Shown here: in pieces, positions 1 to 5,163 of the stretch | How positions within the stretch are numbered: position 1 is the stretch's first letter | Layout: each line of letters begins with the position of its first letter | NCBI GenBank assembly: GCA_937998635.1 | Contig: CALLDA010000199.1 | Coordinates: 1-5,163, forward strand | From: an uncultured Pseudomonadales bacterium | Lineage (GTDB): Bacteria; Pseudomonadota; Gammaproteobacteria; Pseudomonadales; Porticoccaceae | Length of the DNA stretch: 5,163 nt | Direction: 5' to 3' | Made by a program: the position numbers and the translations under genes | The notes under the pieces: model-generated | Seen by the model: the letters and a program-made list of their open reading frames with translations, nothing else | What the model was told of the DNA's origin: nothing | Database searches by the model: none

Positions 1-1109
1 TCCTGAACCATACGCCCAGCGCGCATGCCGCCTGAGGCATGGCCACTGGTCACAGGTGCGGGCACCACCGGGTTGAGAATACTGCCTTCTTCACCCAGGT
101 CGATTTCCAAACAATTCCAGAAGCCTTCGTTGAAGGGGATATCCGGCGCCAGTTGACACATGATGGGCGCAATTAAACTACCCTCAGAGGCAGAAGCCCC
201 GGCATTAATAAAAGCAGCGACCTGGGGACAGCCAGAGAATTTGAACTTAAGCTGATCCCCCAACACGGTCATTTCACAAAATACCGGGTTGAGGCTGTCG
301 TCGCCAAAGCCATCGTATTCAACATAGTCATAAGTTTGATAGGTGCCGTCTGGCAAGCGTGAGATGCGCTCGCGCAGGGCTTTTTCTGTCAGGCCAATGT
401 TGTAGTCGGTATATTTTTTCAGAGTGTCCCTGCCATATTCTTCGATCAGTTTGCCCATACGTTCGCCACCGACGTTACAGGCCGCGACCAGACTGCGCAG
501 ATCGCTGATAAACGACAGCGGTACCCGCACGTTGTTGCGCATAAAGCTCACCCACTCTTCGTCGAGCACGGCATTATGGGCTACCCGTGTGCCGGGAAAG
601 CGCAGTGCTTCGGAGAAAGTATCCCGCGCTTCTGGTGCAAAGCCACTGATAGCAGAGCCACCGATGTCCATTAGGTGGGCGTTGGAGAAAGTCCAGCCAA
701 CCAGCTCGTCGGCAAAAAATATCGGCATTACGATGCCCACATCACCCTGGTGCAAAGCGCCGCTGGTGTGGGGGTCGTTGCAGATAAAAGCATCGCCGGG
801 ATTGATGTCATGGGGAACACGGGCTTTGGCCACGGCCTCGACACCGCGCCGGGATGAGGCCATATGCAGTAATATATAACCAGAGCTGCCGATCTGATTG
901 AGGTCGGCATCAAAGAGCACCGTGGAAAAATCTTTTGATTCGGTGAGCACCGGTGAGCCTGAAGTGCGCAGTAAAACCAGGCTCATTTCTGTGGTGATAT
1001 TATCAAAGGCCGAGCGAATCACTTCGGCGGTAATAGGATCAAACTCATCGCTGGCGTTTTGGGTCTGTGTGCTAGCTGTTGCAGTACTTGTTGCAGTCTG
1101 GCTTGTCAT
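1..1109 (-). CDS. hyuB: Hydantoinase B/oxoprolinase-family beta subunit, 5' part only (C-terminus beyond left edge)
   Basis: This is the beta subunit of an ATP-dependent cyclic-amidase or ketone-carboxylase-type enzyme, expected to be cytoplasmic and to work with the HyuA protein encoded just upstream. I translated the minus strand from the ATG at 1109-1107: 369 codons stay open to the window edge, against roughly 520-600 (or more in carboxylases) for full family members, so the C-terminal third or more is missing. Seen in order: a Ser/Thr/Ala/Gln-rich tail (residues 2-20), the family opening DPITAEVIRSAF (24-35), SKDFSTVLFDA (58-68), NDPHTSGALHQGDV (111-124), AHLMDIGG (144-151) and SILNPVVPAP (about 343-352). 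H120, D123, H145 and D148 align with the conserved His/Asp positions thought to bind metal in this family. The start is supported by AGGAG at 1118-1122, 8 bases before the ATG. It is read in the same direction as hyuA after a 148-bp gap. Family assignment is secure; the substrate is unknown. Confidence 0.93.
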   Translation of the reverse strand, partial: MTSQTATSTATASTQTQNASDEFDPITAEVIRSAFDNITTEMSLVLLRTSGSPVLTESKDFSTVLFDADLNQIGSSGYILLHMASSRRGVEAVAKARVPHDINPGDAFICNDPHTSGALHQGDVGIVMPIFFADELVGWTFSNAHLMDIGGSAISGFAPEARDTFSEALRFPGTRVAHNAVLDEEWVSFMRNNVRVPLSFISDLRSLVAACNVGGERMGKLIEEYGRDTLKKYTDYNIGLTEKALRERISRLPDGTYQTYDYVEYDGFGDDSLNPVFCEMTVLGDQLKFKFSGCPQVAAFINAGASASEGSLIAPIMCQLAPDIPFNEGFWNCLEIDLGEEGSILNPVVPAPVTSGHASGGMRAGRMVQ

Positions 1110-1169
1110 ACTTATTTCTCCTGCCTCATTTTCTACATAATATTTGTCGAGGCGAAATTTATAGTTTTT

Positions 1170-1181
1170 TTGCTTAAGCAA
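1170..1181. promoter_or_regulatory. Perfect 12-bp palindrome TTGCTTAAGCAA, candidate operator
   Basis: The 12 bases TTGCTTAAGCAA are fully self-complementary and lie about 60 bp before the hyuB start, beside a run of T on the plus strand. Perfect short TTG...CAA palindromes are typical of sites bound by dimeric regulators such as MarR-like proteins, but no regulator gene is in the window. The role as an operator is inference, and a chance palindrome in AT-rich DNA is possible. Confidence 0.3.
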
Positions 1182-1190
1182 TTTCATTCA

Positions 1191-1215
1191 GTGAACTAAA
1201 ATTTTTTTAGTTGAC
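1191..1215. repeat. AT-rich inverted repeat, arms AACTAAAA / TTTTAGTT
   Basis: AACTAAAA (1194-1201) and TTTTAGTT (1205-1212) are perfect 8-bp inverted arms around a TTT centre. After one mismatch the pairing continues with GT (1191-1192) and AC (1214-1215). In the hyuA-hyuB transcript it could form a weak A-U hairpin; as DNA it could be a protein-binding dyad. It lacks the GC-rich stem of a standard terminator. Function unknown. Confidence 0.4.
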
Positions 1216-1238
1216 CTATATCGTTAAGTTCTCCGATG

Positions 1239-1253
1239 CCCTTAGCCTAAGGG
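1239..1253 (-). repeat. Short hairpin directly after the hyuA stop codon
   Basis: CCCTTA (1239-1244) and TAAGGG (1248-1253) form a 6-bp stem with a 3-base loop, 4 bases past the hyuA stop. No U-tract follows on the minus-strand transcript, so it does not look like an intrinsic terminator. A 3'-end stabilising hairpin that sets unequal hyuA and hyuB levels is a possible role, but this is inference. Confidence 0.4.
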
Positions 1254-1257
1254 AGGC

Positions 1258-3348
1258 CTAGTCGGCTCGAATCGAGACTCGGAAATTATTGTATTCGTCG
1301 CGCTTCGCCATGGCGCTGCGAGGAATATAAATCGTCGTGTCTTTGCAATCGATAACCCCAGGGCCTTCAAAGGTAGTGCCGGGGGTTAATTTATCGGCAT
1401 CATAAATGGGTGTTTCTGCCCACTCCTGAGTGTCGGGCAAAAATAGGCGCCGGGTCGATAGAATCGCATTGGAGGCGTCAGAAGGGGTCGCGTCAACCGG
1501 CTGAATATCGGGTTTTTGGCGGAGCCCAACACCGGTAACCACATAATTCACCAGCATTAAATCAGATTCAGTCCATGCCGTGCCGGGGCCAAATTCCTCC
1601 TCGTAGGCGATATCAAATACCGGATTGATGCTGGCCCCCAGGTCTTTCTCGACGTCGGTTTTTGCCATAGCCATATTCATCTCGGCCAACTGACCCACGT
1701 AGCGGAAGTCGCCGCCGAAGGTGATTTGCATTTCGCCATCGCTAAAACCGGCTTCTTTTAAGTCAGCACGGATAAGTTGTTCCAGGCGATCACGGGTGGC
1801 AATCATATGCCCATAGCCGTCTTCTTCGCCGACCAGCCAGCCGATGGTGGCTGATTCCCTACGGATGTAATCGGCTTCAAGCAAGCCGTAGGCCGAAAAC
1901 GCTGAGCTTTGGCCGGGGATGATCATATCGGTGATGCCGAGCTTCTGGCACATGGAGGCGCTGAATACTGGCAATGCACCGCCATAAGCAATAAAGGTAC
2001 ATTTCCGTGGATCACGACCACGGCTCACTGAAAGCTCCCGCAGAGCGTTGGCCATATTGGCGACCACCAAAGAATAGGCGCCAGCAGCTGTGCGAGTAGC
2101 ATCCCAGCCGAGGGCATTGCCGACTTTTTCTTCCAGAGCATTTTTCGCAGCGTCAAGATCCAGTTCGTATTCACCGCCCAGATAGTTGTCGGGATCAATA
2201 AACCCCATCACGGCCATACAGTCGGTCACCGTCGGTTCGGTACCGCCACGGCCGGAACAGACCGGGCCGGGCATAGAGCCAGCGCTTTGTGGGCCGACCT
2301 GGGGGATGCCTCTCGAATCGAGATGGATAATGCTGCCGCCACCGGCACCGATGGAGTCGATATCGAGCAGACTAAGTGCCGTATCGAAGCGGCCGATAGT
2401 GCAACGTTGTACGACTTTGGGTTGTTGGTTATGAATCAGGATGGAGTCAAAACTGGTGCCGCCCATATCACCGCACAGGACTTCGTCCAGACCGTAGCGT
2501 TTGGCCAGTGCGGCGGAGCCGACCGCGCCGCCAGCTGGGCCAGAACTATAAAGTTGAATCGGCACTTGCTTGACGACTTCTTCGGTGAGTACGCCGCCCA
2601 GGCCATTAAAGAATTCCAGAGAGCGTTTGTAACCTCGGCTGCGTAGGCCCCTGGCGATGGTTTCTACAAAATTCTTAACGGGTGGTTGCACGTAGCAGTT
2701 CAAAATAGCGGTTTGCCAGCGTTCAAATTCACGAAACACCGAGGCCACGGAGATAGATTGAGTGACAAAAATATCGGGTGCCACGCGTTTGATAATATCT
2801 TCGGCTTCCTGCTCGTGAGAGCCATTAGCGGTGCTCCAGAGGAAGCAGACAGCGATACAGTCAACACCCAGACCGACCAGGCGACGCACTTCTTTTTCTA
2901 CCTGCACATGATCCAGGGCGACAATAACTTCGCCATCCCGGTCGATGCGTTCGTCGATTTCAGCGACAAATTCCTGGGGGACCAGGCGGGGTAAGTTGCG
3001 TTGCAGATGGTCGTCCCGCACGTTCATACGGGCACCGCGGCCAACGCGCAGAATGTCGGAGAATCCGCCGGTCACTAATACGCCAACCTTCGCGCCTTTC
3101 AACTCAGTCAGGGAGTTGGTCACAATGGTGTTGCCGTTGACGAAAGCGCGACAATGCCTGGACAGCAAGTCATCCACAGAAATATCAATAATTTTTGAGA
3201 CATTGGTCAGGGCGTTAAATATCCCCACAGAATAGTCATCGTGGGTGGTCAGTGCTTTTGCGCGAACAATGCTGGCGCCCTGCACTGCACACAAATCTGT
3301 ATGCGTACCGCCGACATCAATGCCAATACTAATTTCACTTGCTGTCAT
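1258..3348 (-). CDS. hyuA: Hydantoinase A/oxoprolinase-family alpha subunit (ATP-binding)
   Basis: This complete 696-residue protein is the ATP-using subunit that pairs with HyuB. Family members phosphorylate a cyclic amide (N-methylhydantoin, 5-oxoproline, lactams) for ring opening or, in the related acetone/acetophenone carboxylases, activate substrates for carboxylation. Seen in order: the actin-like phosphate loop DVGGTHTD (11-18), NGNTIVTN (71-78), REFERWQTAILNCYVQP (206-222), SSGPAGG (268-274), the second phosphate loop GDMGGTSFD (293-301), SIGAGGGS (332-339), PGPVCSGRGGTEPTVTD (360-376), AYGGALPV (454-461) and a C-terminal domain with FEGPGVID near the end. The length is normal for the family. 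The ATG at 3348-3346 has TGGAG (3356-3360) 7 bases upstream. Several usually conserved residues differ: DVGGTFTD has His for Phe, HGTTVATN has Asn for its first His and its first Thr, and GGAGPLHA reads GGALPVFS. It is either a divergent subgroup or one with an altered substrate. There is no signal peptide or membrane segment. The PGPxCxGRGGTEPTVTD motif looks more like hydantoinase/oxoprolinase than acetone carboxylase. Confidence 0.94.
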   Translation of the reverse strand: MTASEISIGIDVGGTHTDLCAVQGASIVRAKALTTHDDYSVGIFNALTNVSKIIDISVDDLLSRHCRAFVNGNTIVTNSLTELKGAKVGVLVTGGFSDILRVGRGARMNVRDDHLQRNLPRLVPQEFVAEIDERIDRDGEVIVALDHVQVEKEVRRLVGLGVDCIAVCFLWSTANGSHEQEAEDIIKRVAPDIFVTQSISVASVFREFERWQTAILNCYVQPPVKNFVETIARGLRSRGYKRSLEFFNGLGGVLTEEVVKQVPIQLYSSGPAGGAVGSAALAKRYGLDEVLCGDMGGTSFDSILIHNQQPKVVQRCTIGRFDTALSLLDIDSIGAGGGSIIHLDSRGIPQVGPQSAGSMPGPVCSGRGGTEPTVTDCMAVMGFIDPDNYLGGEYELDLDAAKNALEEKVGNALGWDATRTAAGAYSLVVANMANALRELSVSRGRDPRKCTFIAYGGALPVFSASMCQKLGITDMIIPGQSSAFSAYGLLEADYIRRESATIGWLVGEEDGYGHMIATRDRLEQLIRADLKEAGFSDGEMQITFGGDFRYVGQLAEMNMAMAKTDVEKDLGASINPVFDIAYEEEFGPGTAWTESDLMLVNYVVTGVGLRQKPDIQPVDATPSDASNAILSTRRLFLPDTQEWAETPIYDADKLTPGTTFEGPGVIDCKDTTIYIPRSAMAKRDEYNNFRVSIRAD

Positions 3349-3500
3349 TACTTCACTCCATTTTTAGAATAGTTAAAAAGTTAGTCTGAGGTGCTGGATT
3401 TAGACTCGAGCCGGGGTCGAGCAAGGCAGCAGAATTTGTTATCGATTTGTTCTGCTTGCCGTGGATAGCAATATTAGTCAGTACGCAATTAGAGGGTTTT

Positions 3501-3516
3501 TTGCGAAGTCACGCAA
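3501..3516. repeat. Inverted repeat TTGCG-N6-CGCAA, candidate operator
   Basis: TTGCG (3501-3505) and CGCAA (3512-3516) are perfect inverted 5-bp arms around AAGTCA. The 16-bp size matches a site for a dimeric helix-turn-helix regulator. It lies midway between the divergent starts, where one protein could act on both. Binding is inferred from symmetry alone. Confidence 0.3.
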
Positions 3517-3535
3517 GTAGAGAATTATCGGAGAC

Positions 3536-3567
3536 AAATATCAGGCCTTAGACGGCCTAAATATCAG
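3536..3567. repeat. Direct repeat AAATATCAG flanking inverted arms AGGCC/GGCCT
   Basis: AAATATCAG occurs at 3536-3544 and again at 3559-3567, a 23-bp period. Between and partly overlapping the copies, AGGCC (3543-3547) and GGCCT (3554-3558) form inverted arms around TTAGAC. The compact mix of direct and inverted repeats could be a composite binding site. No function can be assigned from sequence. Confidence 0.35.
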
Positions 3568-3649
3568 CTATCGAGTTAGAGTTTTATGATCCTGGCAATC
3601 GCTTGGGAAACTACTGGACTGAGTGCCGTGGTAAGTGCAAAAATCGATA

Positions 3650-3700
3650 TTCAATTCAAAGTCACGTTCAATTCAAACTATTGTTCAATCGAAACTATTA
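3650..3700 (+). repeat. Three tandem 17-bp direct repeats before the SDR gene
   Basis: Three consecutive units start at 3650, 3667 and 3684: TTCAATTCAAAGTCACG, TTCAATTCAAACTATTG and TTCAATCGAAACTATTA. Units 1 and 2 share 13 of 17 bases and units 2 and 3 share 14 of 17; TTCAAT and the AAA at unit positions 9-11 are constant. The array ends 2 bases before the Shine-Dalgarno. It contains a weak promoter-like pair, TTCAAA (3655-3660) and TATTGT (3679-3684) with an 18-base spacer, so the repeats may overlap the promoter. It could be an operator array with several sites or a relic of local duplication. Confidence 0.5.
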
Positions 3701-3713
3701 ATGAGGAAAGATT

Positions 3714-4469
3714 ATGTCCAGTTTAGAAGGCAAGGTAATATTGGTAACAGGTGCTGCACGAGGCCAGGGCGAAGCGGAAGCAAGACTATTTGCTGAACGT
3801 GGTGCCGAGGTCGTGGTTTGCGACGTACTCCATGAGCAGGCGCAACAGGTCGCTGCTGATATCGGTGATTCGGCTCGTGCCATCGAGCTGGATGTCTCAG
3901 ATCCAAATGCCTGGCAGTCGGCGGTAGAAGAAACCGTAGCCACTTTCGGTAAGCTTACTGGTCTGGTCAACAATGCCGCTATCGCAGGGATAAAATCCTT
4001 TGATGAGCTGTCACCCGAAGATTACATGAATGTAATTAAGATCAATCAGCTAGGTGTGTTTCTGGGCATGAAAGCAGTAGCTGAGCCGATGAAAGCTGCC
4101 GGCGGTGGTGCGATTGTGAATATATCCTCCATTGCAGGCATGGGCGGTATGATGGGCGGTGTCGCTTACTGTGCCAGTAAGTTTGCGGTACGTGGCATGA
4201 CCAAAGCGGTCGCCATGGAATTAGGTCAGCACAATATTCGCGTCAACTCGCTGCATCCTGGCGGCGTGTTGACTGCCATGGTGACCGAAGCCGGCTTAAC
4301 CGGCGATGTCGCCAACGAAGTATTTGGCGGCGTACCCCTGGGCAGAATTGCACAACCGCGAGAAATGGCAACACTGGCAGCTTATTTACTCTCTGATGAT
4401 AGCTCCTATTCAACGGGCTCTGAGTTTATCGCTGACGGCGGTATGACCGCTGGCTTCGCATTGGCTTGA
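3714..4469 (+). CDS. Classical SDR oxidoreductase, NAD-type, resembling 3-alpha/20-beta-hydroxysteroid dehydrogenases
   Basis: This complete 251-residue cytoplasmic Rossmann-fold enzyme should interconvert a secondary alcohol and a ketone. Seen: the nucleotide-binding motif TGAARGQG (12-19); Asp37 at the end of the second strand, which normally selects NAD(H) over NADP(H); LDVSD (59-63); NNAA (86-89, usually NNAG); and an intact catalytic tetrad of Asn111, Ser139, Tyr152 and Lys156 (YCASK). The HPGGVLTAM segment (181-189) and the SSYSTGSEFIADGG ending (230-243) also fit classical SDRs. Overall wording, notably NISSIAG, KFAVRGMTKA and the SSYSTG-EF ending, is close to bacterial 3-alpha(20-beta)-hydroxysteroid dehydrogenases as I remember them, but SDR substrate cannot be predicted reliably from this. 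The ATG is preceded by GAGGA (3703-3707) at 6 bases. It is transcribed divergently from hyuA, is preceded by 17-bp tandem repeats and is followed by its own terminator, so it is probably a single-gene transcript. Confidence 0.95.
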   Translation: MSSLEGKVILVTGAARGQGEAEARLFAERGAEVVVCDVLHEQAQQVAADIGDSARAIELDVSDPNAWQSAVEETVATFGKLTGLVNNAAIAGIKSFDELSPEDYMNVIKINQLGVFLGMKAVAEPMKAAGGGAIVNISSIAGMGGMMGGVAYCASKFAVRGMTKAVAMELGQHNIRVNSLHPGGVLTAMVTEAGLTGDVANEVFGGVPLGRIAQPREMATLAAYLLSDDSSYSTGSEFIADGGMTAGFALA

Positions 4470-4518
4470 TGCTTTGAAGTGATTTCCCAACGCTGATTCG
4501 CTGCCTGGTGAATAGCTA

Positions 4519-4557
4519 AGCAAAAGCCTCGGTCACTGCCGGGGCTTTTGCTATTTC
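4519..4557 (+). terminator. Strong rho-independent terminator after the SDR gene
   Basis: Left arm 4519-4532 (AGCAAAAGCCTCGG) and right arm 4539-4552 (CCGGGGCTTTTGCT) pair over 14 positions with a single G-U, around the loop TCACTG. The GC-rich inner stem is followed by TTTT and then GCTATTT, the usual A-stem-U layout. It begins 49 bases after the SDR stop. Its upstream A-run and downstream T-run also let it work on the other strand. It separates SDR transcription from the next gene. Confidence 0.88.
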
Positions 4558-4599
4558 GGAATCTACTTTACTTCTTGTTGGCTAAGGTCTATTTATAAG

Positions 4600-4615
4600 A
4601 ACCAAACACTTGGTT
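4600..4615. promoter_or_regulatory. Perfect 6-4-6 dyad AACCAA-N4-TTGGTT, candidate operator before the ADH gene
   Basis: AACCAA (4600-4605) and TTGGTT (4610-4615) are perfect inverted arms around ACAC. The dyad directly follows TATAAG (4594-4599), which resembles a -10 hexamer although no good -35 lies 16-18 bases upstream. If that hexamer is real, the dyad covers the transcription start, a classic repressor position. Both the promoter and the binding role are inferred. Confidence 0.35.
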
Positions 4616-4671
4616 GGTGGCGTGAAACCTGCCGGGCTAAGTAACGATAATAAAAACAGGAGAACTAGAAG

Positions 4672-5163
4672 ATGCGCGCAGCCATTATGCGAGACTCAAA
4701 AATCGTTGTTGACGACATTTCAGCGCCGACACCGGGGCCCGGTGAGGTGCTGGTCAAAACTCTGGCCTGTGGTATTTGCGGGTCGGATTTACACACCCTG
4801 GCCCATGGCCACCAGATGGTGGAAATGTCTCGGGAAACAGACGGCCTGTTTGATATGGATCTGAGCCGCGACGTGGTGATGGGCCATGAATTCTGTGGCG
4901 AGATCCTCGACTACGGGCCAGATACCACCGGTAAGCTGGCCGTGGGCACCAAGGTGTGCGCCATGCCCATTTTAATGCGCGGCGGCAAACCAACTACGGT
5001 GGGTTACTCCAACGATGCACCTGGGGGTTACGGGCAGCAAATGGTTTTGCTGGAGTCGATGCTACTGCCGGTCACGAATGGCCTGGCTACAGATCTAGCC
5101 GCTCTGACAGAACCTATGGCGGTGGGTTATCACACGGTGGAAATGGCGCGCCTGCAAAGCGAT
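4672..5163 (+). CDS. Zinc-dependent medium-chain alcohol dehydrogenase, N-terminal part (runs off right edge)
   Basis: I translated from the ATG at 4672: 164 codons stay open to the edge, against about 340-360 for the family. This covers most of the catalytic domain; the NAD(P)-binding Rossmann domain lies outside, so cofactor preference cannot be judged. Seen: MRAAI start, PGPGEVLVK (21-29), CGICGSDLH (33-41), GHEFCGE (71-77), GGYGQQ (118-123) and LTEPMAVGYH (145-154). Expected catalytic-zinc ligands are Cys36, His72 and Glu73, with Glu147 nearby in the TEP motif. The four-cysteine structural-zinc lobe normally following GxxV at about 92-115 is absent: that stretch has only Cys96. There is also a long insert between the Cys36 and His72 motifs (about 43-68). 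The start has AGGAG (4658-4662) at 9 bases. A terminator separates it from the SDR gene, so it likely has its own promoter. Family is sure; substrate unknown. Confidence 0.92.
   Translation, partial: MRAAIMRDSKIVVDDISAPTPGPGEVLVKTLACGICGSDLHTLAHGHQMVEMSRETDGLFDMDLSRDVVMGHEFCGEILDYGPDTTGKLAVGTKVCAMPILMRGGKPTTVGYSNDAPGGYGQQMVLLESMLLPVTNGLATDLAALTEPMAVGYHTVEMARLQSD

Larger units (their letters stand above)
1110..1257. other. hyuA-hyuB intergenic spacer
   Basis: The 148-bp spacer separates two genes that are usually abutting or overlapping in this family. It is markedly AT-rich compared with the genes and contains no plausible ORF. It holds three dyad symmetries, listed separately, and the hyuB Shine-Dalgarno. 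On the minus strand TATTAT (1137-1142) resembles a -10 hexamer and would leave a leader of about 20 bases, but no good -35 sits at the right distance (the best is ACTATA at 1160-1165). A separate hyuB promoter is therefore possible but unproven. Confidence 0.6.
3349..3713. other. Divergent intergenic region between hyuA and the SDR gene
   Basis: These 365 bp hold no convincing gene and must carry the start signals for both directions. Contents: the hyuA Shine-Dalgarno (3356-3360, minus strand); CTCGA/TCGAG inverted arms at 3405-3409 and 3417-3421; AGCAGAA/TTCTGCT arms at 3428-3434 and 3450-3456, which extend with a 4-base bulge through GCAAG (3421-3425) and CTTGC (3455-3459); further dyads at 3501-3516 and 3543-3558; three 17-bp direct repeats at 3650-3700; and the SDR Shine-Dalgarno GAGGA (3703-3707), 6 bases from its ATG. 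I could not assign a strong sigma-70 promoter in either direction. The density of dyads suggests regulator binding, but no regulator gene is in view. Confidence 0.6.

Noticed and set aside
424..879. 151-codon open frame on the plus strand
   Set aside because: It is antisense to hyuB. The minus-strand translation here carries the conserved NDP...H..D and AHLMDIGG motifs, while the plus-strand product is a Ser/Arg/Thr-rich string with no family features.
1239..1253. Intrinsic terminator after hyuA
   Set aside because: The stem is only 6 bp, no U-run follows on the minus-strand transcript, and hyuB lies downstream in the same direction.
2287..2646. 119-codon open frame on the plus strand inside hyuA
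   Set aside because: It is antisense to a gene with strong family motifs throughout, has no recognisable domain, and fits the usual mirror open frames of a coding region. The same applies to the plus-strand frames at 2186-2434, 2686-2994 and 2945-3235.
3650..3700. CRISPR array or plasmid-type iterons
   Set aside because: The units are directly adjacent with no spacers, so this is not CRISPR. Three degenerate copies without a DnaA box or replication gene do not support an origin.
3586..3726. Possible 46-codon ORF on the plus strand leading into the SDR start
   Set aside because: It begins MILAIAWETTG and ends inside the SDR gene in another frame. It has no Shine-Dalgarno of note, is read through the 17-bp repeats and resembles no known leader peptide. 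Chance is the simpler explanation, though a leader peptide cannot be excluded.
3698..3973. Minus-strand open frames over the SDR start (3698-3973 and 3712-3906)
   Set aside because: They are antisense to the nucleotide-binding region of a clearly coding SDR gene and have low-complexity translations.
4610..4864. 84-codon plus-strand frame overlapping the ADH start
   Set aside because: The ADH frame from 4672 has the AGGAG site and the zinc-ligand motifs; this frame has neither. The minus-strand frame at 4754-4993 is likewise a shadow.

Overview
The window holds four protein genes in two divergent groups. Two genes on the minus strand (positions 1-3348) encode the alpha and beta subunits of an ATP-dependent hydantoinase/oxoprolinase-type enzyme. 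Two genes on the plus strand (3714-5163) encode dehydrogenases of different families. Compact genes, clear Shine-Dalgarno sequences, roughly half G+C in the genes and AT-rich spacers fit a proteobacterium. The protein style suggests an environmental gammaproteobacterium, but that is an impression only: the window has no rRNA or other marker gene.

Layout. Positions 1-1109 (minus) carry the first 369 codons of a HyuB-type beta subunit that runs off the left edge. Positions 1110-1257 are an AT-rich spacer with three separate dyad symmetries. Positions 1258-3348 (minus) are a complete 696-residue HyuA-type alpha subunit. Positions 3349-3713 are a divergent intergenic region with no convincing gene. 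It holds several inverted repeats and, next to the plus-strand gene, three tandem copies of a 17-bp unit. Positions 3714-4469 (plus) are a complete 251-residue classical short-chain dehydrogenase/reductase (SDR) with an intact active site and an NAD-type cofactor site. A strong rho-independent terminator follows at about 4519-4557. After a short spacer with a perfect 6-4-6 dyad, positions 4672-5163 begin a zinc-dependent medium-chain alcohol dehydrogenase (MDR) that is cut by the right edge.

How the parts may work together. HyuA and HyuB normally form one enzyme that spends ATP to open a cyclic amide (hydantoin, 5-oxoproline or other lactam) or, in the acetone and acetophenone carboxylase branches, to activate a ketone for carboxylation. 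Next to two alcohol/ketone dehydrogenases, a catabolic locus is likely: alcohols would be oxidised to carbonyls, and a carbonyl or ring compound would be handled by HyuAB. The substrate cannot be read from the sequence. No third carboxylase subunit, transporter or regulator lies inside the window.

No RNA gene, CRISPR array, insertion sequence or integration site was seen. The less ordinary observations are the 17-bp tandem repeats before the SDR gene, the dyad-rich hyuA-hyuB gap, and departures from usual HyuA motifs at several conserved positions.
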